A DNA stretch of 11,940 nt from JAYUHK01 sp043778415. GTDB lineage: Bacteria; Bacteroidota; Bacteroidia; Chitinophagales; Saprospiraceae. Below the pieces are notes generated by a model. The model did no database searches. It was not told where the DNA came from and was given only the letters and a program-made list of their open reading frames with translations. The position numbers and the translations under genes were made by a program. This document shows positions 7,349-11,940 of the stretch, in pieces. The DNA is taken from contig JAYWGG010000333.1 in NCBI GenBank assembly GCA_043778415.1, positions 1 to 11,940 of the forward strand, given 5' to 3'. Each line of letters opens with the position of its first letter. The stretch's first letter is position 1.

Positions 7349-8533
7349 TTAAATATTGATACCCAATTTTTTAGCAATTCCACTCGGTATTGCTTTTTTA
7401 TTGACCATTATTCCAGTTGTTTTATACTGAAAATAAGGCTTCGAGCAGTAAAAATATCCGTTAAGTTCGTTGCTTTCGTTGCCCCAAGAATTTTTTACTA
7501 CATAATATTTATTGCCATTTTGGTCTTTTGCAAGTCCCGTGATGTGCATTCCGTGGTCGTCTTGCGTGGTCTGATTGTCAAATGCTTCCTGACGCATCTC
7601 GATAGTGATAGATTTCTCTTTACCGGGCAACAAAAAAAGTGAATCTTTCTCTGTTTGTGACATATCTTCCATTTTCTTTTCGGGGACAATAGCCAAACCA
7701 TTTTTGAAAGAAAAATATTTTTCGCTCACATCGCTTGCCCACTCAATAGAGTAATTATTTTTTAGCGCATTATCGGTAATTTCCTCCATTTCGGGAAGCG
7801 TCACGTTATAAACTTCTGCACCAATCCAGTTATCTGGAATCTCAATTACAAATTTTGAGTAATACGGGTGATGAGTGAATGAAGTTATTTCAACATAATC
7901 TTCTGGATTTATACCCAAAGTAGCTGCAAATGTTTTGGGAGTATAACTTTTTCCGTTATATTCAAACTTTTCAGGCACTTTCCCAAGATACGCATCTAAA
8001 ATACCGTCGAGGGCAGTTTTCCAATTTTTGCTGGCAGGCTTTCCACTTTCGATATTTTTAATTATTGCGTCGCAAAACGCTTTCACGGTTGCCTCCAACT
8101 CATTATGGTCGTATTTCGTTTCGCCATTAGTCAAGCCCGAGTACGCAGATTGCGGCACTGCACCATATTTTTTCATCATGTTGATAACATCATGCGGCTC
8201 TCCGCCCTGCGCCATATTCACTTTGCCTTGCATACGCACATAGCGGACGGCTTTTTCCTCGTATGCCTTGCGCGCAACAAACATTTCTGCCAAATCAACA
8301 GCCTCTTTGCCCGCTCGAATTATTTCGGATTCCAAAAAAGACTCCGACGAAAAACTCCAGCAAGTCCCCGTCCGCCCTTGGTCTTTCACCGAAGTAGCCT
8401 TCACTTCGTGAATGTTAGAAAAATGATAATTACTGCCTTTTTTGTTCGTCTTAAAAACATCAACTTGTGCGTCTGTAGCCTGCGAAAAAGACGTTAGCGC
8501 AAGAAAAGAGATTAAAAATTTGTTTGATTTCAT
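7349..8533 (-). CDS. Secreted C1-family (bleomycin hydrolase/aminopeptidase C-like) cysteine peptidase
   Basis: A 394-residue papain-fold peptidase. The start at 8533 gives a signal peptide (MKSNKFLISFLALTSFSQATDAQ), so the enzyme is exported to the periplasm or beyond, unlike the cytoplasmic bacterial PepC. Catalytic residues are visible: oxyanion-hole Gln52 and nucleophile Cys58 in VKDQGRTGTCWSFSSESFLE, His327 in DDHGMHITG, and Asn348 in VVKNSWGNES. The spacing and the LAEMFV, GGEPHDV and DDHGM motifs fit the C1B (bleomycin hydrolase) branch better than classical papain, and there is no long inhibitory propeptide before the Cys. Length is somewhat below the usual 430-450 of C1B enzymes. No T9SS sorting domain is seen, so periplasmic location is more likely. 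It converges on the giant gene and is 194 bases downstream of the GT-C-like gene on the same strand, so it probably has its own promoter. Substrate is unknown. Confidence 0.88.
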   Translation of the reverse strand: MKSNKFLISFLALTSFSQATDAQVDVFKTNKKGSNYHFSNIHEVKATSVKDQGRTGTCWSFSSESFLESEIIRAGKEAVDLAEMFVARKAYEEKAVRYVRMQGKVNMAQGGEPHDVINMMKKYGAVPQSAYSGLTNGETKYDHNELEATVKAFCDAIIKNIESGKPASKNWKTALDGILDAYLGKVPEKFEYNGKSYTPKTFAATLGINPEDYVEITSFTHHPYYSKFVIEIPDNWIGAEVYNVTLPEMEEITDNALKNNYSIEWASDVSEKYFSFKNGLAIVPEKKMEDMSQTEKDSLFLLPGKEKSITIEMRQEAFDNQTTQDDHGMHITGLAKDQNGNKYYVVKNSWGNESNELNGYFYCSKPYFQYKTTGIMVNKKAIPSGIAKKLGINI

Positions 8534-8727
8534 TGAAATATAAGGTTTTAAATTATTGATTATCAGTTTGTTATATATTTAAAGTTCGGTAAAGTTCGAT
8601 ATTGTCGCTTGATTGTCGCTCTAAAACTATATAAAATTAGCATTAGTTTTCATAATTTATACTCTATTTGCACAAAAAAATATTTTAAAGTATTAAACAG
8701 AACGCCGAAGTAAAAAAATAAATTTTC
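8534..8727 (-). promoter_or_regulatory. Upstream region of the peptidase gene with paired short direct repeats
   Basis: This very AT-rich spacer separates the peptidase start from the stop of the upstream GT-C-like gene. It contains two adjacent short direct repeats spaced by about one helical turn: AAAGTTCG at 8581-8588 and 8591-8598 (10-bp period), and ATTGTCGCT at 8601-8609 and 8612-8620 (11-bp period). They lie about 50-90 bases before the peptidase start, where an activator or repressor could bind. No convincing TAnnTTTG promoter element was found on the - strand and no terminator hairpin for the upstream gene, so read-through is possible. Confidence 0.4.
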
Positions 8728-10509
8728 TTATTTATCAAAAGTAATTATTTCTAAATTATTGATTATCAGTTGTTTATCACTTCCTGCGTTCCAAAAATAA
8801 ACTTTCATTTTGTCCCAACTTTTGGGTGGAATAGCATCTAAAAAAATATTTTTTTCTTCCGAATTATCAAAAAAACGTTGCACTCTTATCATATTGTCCT
8901 GTATTTCTTTTTCTTGAAAATAAAATTTTACGATGAATTGTGACTGCTTCCAAACGTCCCATTCTTTATTTTTAGCATAAAAATCTGCCGAAATCCGAAC
9001 CCATTTTTGAACTATGTTCGGTCTTTCTACCCAATAATCCGCCGTATTTTGGAGTGTTTCGTTGAGCTGAATTTTGGTGTCCGAATCGAAGGTCAGAGCA
9101 TTTTTGGAACTGTCTTGCTCGAAATTATTTTTATAAAAACTAATAAATTGCGCAGGACTGCCCCGATACGAAAATTTAGTATCTAATAACTTTTTGTCGC
9201 TGTCGTTGGTTTGCCACTTACCCAAAACCCGCCAATAGTACTCTTTGCTCAAATCAAAAACAGGAACATTTCCTTTGTGAGCGTGGTATGTCCACCAAAT
9301 ATTTAGGTAGATAAAAAAGAAAAATAAAGAATAAAATAAGGCTTGCAGTATTTTTTTCTTATTGATTTCTTCGATTAGTGCAGCAAACGGAAAAGCCAAA
9401 ATAGGGTAGGATTGCACCATAGCGCGACCTGAAGTGCCGCCATAATCCCAAATATCCCAAGCTGTGACGATGTAATAATTGATAAATATAAGCGAAATTA
9501 CTGCAAAAAGATTTTGCTTGCGCAGCAAAAAAGGAAGCAGACCCAAGTAAGGAAGTGCCATCATCGGGCAAAATCGAAGCCAACCACATTTATAACTGGT
9601 CGAAAATATGACCCAATTTGGGTGCAGCCAGCTAAAGCCTTGTTCCTGATAGCTGTAAACGAACCAATGCCCTGTCACAAACTTCCAATAAATAAATTGA
9701 ATTGAAAAAATTAGACTAAAAAAAATTCCTGCGAGAATATATTTTGAAAAATGAGTGACAAAAAACTGGTATCTCAACCGCAGTTCTTGAAGATTAGAAA
9801 CTCCCCAAAAAATAGGAATTAACCCTAAAATAATGTCTGGTAGCCTAATCAATACAGCCAAACCTACCAACAGACCGATGCTTATAGCTCGTATTTTTGT
9901 TGGGTTTTTATAGAATTTGACGCTATAAAAAATTAATATTGCCGATACACAAAACAACGAATTATGCGTCATCGCTTGGTCAATCGAAGAATAATTGAGG
10001 TAGTTACTGCCAAACACAAATGAGACCAAAACAATAGCTACTGTGACATCTTTAAAATAGAACAATAATATTTTTCGCAAAAAATATAAACCTATTAATG
10101 CGTACAAAAAACAACCCAGTCCGATGCAAAATTGATACGGAAATGAAAATCCGTCAGGAGGAAATTTAGAAGAGTAAGTTGCCCAAACGTGTGCTACAAA
10201 AAAGAAAGGCGACATCAGCAAGGCTTGTCCCGAAGCGTACTTCATCACATAATTACCTGATTTTGAGTCTAAAAATGCTTGTTGGAAGTCAGAAGTTGGA
10301 TGATATTTGTTTAAAATATCGTCTTTGAACCTACATTGTTTCAAGTCTTTGTAAATAAAAATGGCGGGGAGATACATATAATATCCTGAAACGTCCCAGC
10401 TCAAAGTTGCTTCCGTACCTGTTTTTTCCCATTTTGGGTAAAACAAAAATGCAGTGTAGCACATAAATAAATAGCAAAGCAGAAGGGATATTTTTGAAAT
10501 ATTATTCAT
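8728..10509 (-). CDS. Polytopic inner-membrane protein, GT-C-like glycosyltransferase candidate with C-terminal soluble domain
   Basis: A 593-residue membrane protein. A first transmembrane segment (about residues 5-24) is followed by a loop with SWDVSGYYMYLPA (Asp39). In GT-C (ArnT/PMT/family 39-type) enzymes, the first periplasmic loop carries an essential acidic residue, and this placement fits. About ten further hydrophobic segments follow up to about residue 405. Other recognisable stretches are DQAMTHNSLF, GLAVLIRLPD and WDIWDYGGTSGRAMVQSYPI, which recur in Bacteroidota family 39-like proteins. Residues 407-593 are hydrophilic and rich in aromatic residues and beta-strand-like segments (WVRISADFYAKN, FIVKFYFQ, MKVYFWNAG), so they probably form a periplasmic beta-sandwich. 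The family transfers a sugar from a polyprenyl-phosphate donor to lipid or protein; donor and acceptor are unknown here. It starts 34 bases after the SRPBCC gene and is probably co-transcribed with it. Fold class is fairly sure, activity inferred. Confidence 0.7.
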   Translation of the reverse strand: MNNISKISLLLCYLFMCYTAFLFYPKWEKTGTEATLSWDVSGYYMYLPAIFIYKDLKQCRFKDDILNKYHPTSDFQQAFLDSKSGNYVMKYASGQALLMSPFFFVAHVWATYSSKFPPDGFSFPYQFCIGLGCFLYALIGLYFLRKILLFYFKDVTVAIVLVSFVFGSNYLNYSSIDQAMTHNSLFCVSAILIFYSVKFYKNPTKIRAISIGLLVGLAVLIRLPDIILGLIPIFWGVSNLQELRLRYQFFVTHFSKYILAGIFFSLIFSIQFIYWKFVTGHWFVYSYQEQGFSWLHPNWVIFSTSYKCGWLRFCPMMALPYLGLLPFLLRKQNLFAVISLIFINYYIVTAWDIWDYGGTSGRAMVQSYPILAFPFAALIEEINKKKILQALFYSLFFFFIYLNIWWTYHAHKGNVPVFDLSKEYYWRVLGKWQTNDSDKKLLDTKFSYRGSPAQFISFYKNNFEQDSSKNALTFDSDTKIQLNETLQNTADYWVERPNIVQKWVRISADFYAKNKEWDVWKQSQFIVKFYFQEKEIQDNMIRVQRFFDNSEEKNIFLDAIPPKSWDKMKVYFWNAGSDKQLIINNLEIITFDK

Positions 10510-10543
10510 TTTTGTGACTAAAATTGAATTTTGTTGTTGCTAT

Positions 10544-11017
10544 TTATTCGTCGTCCATCTCGAATTCACTTTCGCTGAGGTGTTCGATGGCGTTTTTTAA
10601 CTGCTCCAAGTCTTCTTGATAGCGAAGAATTAACTTTTTTCGGTTGAAAGATAGAAATAATTTAAAAAAAACCGAGTTTGGTTTGTATTCAATAAATGAA
10701 CTTATTTTACAACTTTCGCTGTCTTCGTTATCGGCTTCGATGCGATAAGTTACAGATAAATCTGTTTGTTCATGCTTCAAAACCGACGCAATCTCTTTAT
10801 TTTCTACAGCATTTACGGTAGTTTCGGTCATCTCGATAGCGCGACCGTTTTCATTAAAAAAGTAAATCGAAGTTGCTCCAATTTCTCCATTTTTCCCAGT
10901 AAGACGCTCAATTTTTTTAAAATTATTGACCCACAGTGACAGATTTTCATCTTCTGTGATAAATTCATAGACCTCCGACGGCGGATTATTTATTTCTATA
11001 GCGGACTCAATTTTCAT
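10544..11017 (-). CDS. SRPBCC-superfamily (START/polyketide cyclase-like) small protein
   Basis: A 157-residue soluble protein without signal peptide. The opening KIESAIEINNPPSEVYEFITEDENLSLWVNNFKKIERLTG is the typical SRPBCC start: a beta strand, a short helix with PP.EVYEFI, a conserved Trp and then a strand. The middle alternates beta strands (TSIYFF, EMTETTVNAV, SVTYRIEA, CKISSFIEYKP), and a long C-terminal helix (RKKLILRYQEDLEQLKNAIEHL) closes the hydrophobic cavity. The tail is acidic (SESEFEMDDE). SRPBCC proteins bind hydrophobic ligands; no specific ligand or reaction can be assigned. It lies 60 bases after the CotH-like gene and 34 before the GT-C-like gene on the same strand, an arrangement that suggests one transcription unit. 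A lipid- or polyprenyl-related ligand would suit the neighbour but is only a guess. Confidence 0.8.
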   Translation of the reverse strand: MKIESAIEINNPPSEVYEFITEDENLSLWVNNFKKIERLTGKNGEIGATSIYFFNENGRAIEMTETTVNAVENKEIASVLKHEQTDLSVTYRIEADNEDSESCKISSFIEYKPNSVFFKLFLSFNRKKLILRYQEDLEQLKNAIEHLSESEFEMDDE

Positions 11018-11077
11018 TCGATGAACACAAATTTTTTATAAATGTAGCGTTTATGCTTGATTTTTTGGAGTTATAGT

Positions 11078-11940
11078 TTAATTTTTTATTTCAAAAAATT
11101 CTCTGGCGGCTTTTTCGGGGAAGACGGTAGCTGCTTTTTCATTTTCGGCAGCAAAATAATATTGAACAAAAGGTTTCTTTTCTACGGTGCTAATATATTG
11201 ATTATCAGCACTTTTTGTCATTTCGAGTCGTAGAAAAACGTCATTTTTATTGCTTCTAAAATATAAAAAAACCTTATTTGCAGCAGTGGATTGCACGCGA
11301 ATTTTTAGTTGGTTATTTTCAGCATTGGTGGTTTGTAAGGACAAAATCGGCGCAGCAGCTTGTAGCAGCGGGTGCGACTGAAGGTAAGAAATCCGAGCGT
11401 TCATCAACTCTTCGATGCCAATTATTGTCGTATTTTTTCCTGCCTCCACCGTTTCTTTCATATTTTTAGAAAATGATTCTGCCGAATATAGTTTATTAAC
11501 ATCTTTTGTGACATCGTTCTCAATCATCTTTTGTAGTTGATATGCACGTTTTAAGAGTTTATTTTCCTTGCTCTGCTCTGCCAAAATAGTTCTATAATGC
11601 GCGATGTATATTTTTTTATAAAAATCATTTTTTAGCAGCTGACTAATCAACGGACGCTTGGGATTTTGAAAATGAATGGTTGGGCTTAAATGCTGCATTT
11701 GCTCGTTTGTAAGTGCGGTGGGCGCGTTTCCGTCTAAACGAAAAGCTCCAAAACAGAGATTCAAATCCCAAACGAGCGGTAAAAATTGCCCATTAATTTG
11801 TTTATAAAGGTAGTAATTGTGAGAAAAAAGCCCAAGATAACTGTCCAAATTCACCGTAAAATTATTGAAAGCGAGCATCCAAAGTGTAGCGTCAATGTCT
11901 AAAACTTCTTCTATTTTTTCGGGATTTTGTGACAAAATTT
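11078..11940 (-). CDS. CotH kinase-like protein, C-terminal part (5' end outside window)
   Basis: The frame is open to the window edge. A TTG at 11935 could be read as a start, but it falls inside the domain, so the gene is 5'-truncated by the window. The visible 287 or so codons begin with the last part of a CotH kinase domain: LDIDATLWMLAFNNFTVNLDSYL, then SHNYYLYKQINGQFLPLVWDLNLCFGAF. CotH proteins are atypical secreted or surface kinases; Bacillus CotH phosphorylates spore-coat proteins. The metal-binding motif near 11759-11770 reads WDLN where many CotH proteins have WDxD. After a helical region (about 11350-11650) comes a C-terminal beta domain (NKVFLYFRSNKNDVFLRLEM, PFVQYYFAAEN, FPEKAAREFFEI), a layout common in Bacteroidota surface CotH proteins. 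It is first of three same-strand genes. Signal peptide and ATP-binding residues lie outside the window. Family is confident, kinase activity not shown. Confidence 0.82.
   Translation of the reverse strand, partial: ILSQNPEKIEEVLDIDATLWMLAFNNFTVNLDSYLGLFSHNYYLYKQINGQFLPLVWDLNLCFGAFRLDGNAPTALTNEQMQHLSPTIHFQNPKRPLISQLLKNDFYKKIYIAHYRTILAEQSKENKLLKRAYQLQKMIENDVTKDVNKLYSAESFSKNMKETVEAGKNTTIIGIEELMNARISYLQSHPLLQAAAPILSLQTTNAENNQLKIRVQSTAANKVFLYFRSNKNDVFLRLEMTKSADNQYISTVEKKPFVQYYFAAENEKAATVFPEKAAREFFEIKN

Noticed and set aside
8105..8497. 130-codon + strand open frame opposite the peptidase gene
   Set aside because: It overlaps the catalytic Cys region of a well-supported peptidase; its translation is rich in Arg, His and Phe with no family resemblance.
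11933..11935. TTG as start of the CotH-like gene
   Set aside because: It would begin in the middle of the CotH domain, and the frame is open to the window edge.

Overview
This AT-rich window looks like a Bacteroidota chromosome (Cytophagia, Saprospiria or Chitinophagia type). The evidence is a giant secreted protein with SprB-type repeats and a type IX secretion (T9SS) C-terminal sorting domain, a secreted bleomycin-hydrolase-like peptidase, a CotH-type protein with the C-terminal layout common in this phylum, and no strong Shine-Dalgarno sites. No RNA genes, insertion sequences, CRISPR arrays or phage genes were seen.

Layout. (1) 2-301, + strand: the 3' end of a Uma2-family endonuclease-like gene, cut by the window edge. 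(2) 486-7271, + strand: one 2261-residue secreted mosaic protein. In order it has a signal peptide, FnIII, P/Homo B domain, FnIII, MAM-like domain, MopE-type metal-binding motif, an Ig-like stretch, lamin-tail-like domain, Ig/PKD-like stretches, 14 SprB-type repeats and a T9SS type A sorting domain. (3) 7289-7331: a strong, symmetrical hairpin terminator serving two convergent genes. (4) 7349-8533, - strand: a secreted C1-family peptidase. (5) 8728-11940, - strand: three closely spaced genes, transcribed in the order CotH-like (5' end outside the window), SRPBCC-domain protein, GT-C-like polytopic membrane protein.

The giant protein has binding modules only and no visible catalytic domain, so a cell-surface or secreted adhesin/matrix role is the best reading. 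The peptidase converges on it, so co-transcription is not possible; any link would be functional only. The three - strand genes may be one transcription unit acting at the envelope (surface or lipoprotein-like CotH protein, membrane glycosyltransferase-like protein), but their joint function is unknown.

The least expected signal is not a gene. The near-palindromic heptamer TGTCACA/TGTGACA occurs 21 times by eye, against roughly one or two expected from base composition. It appears in several reading frames, on both strands, in a promoter-region inverted pair and in the loop of the terminator.
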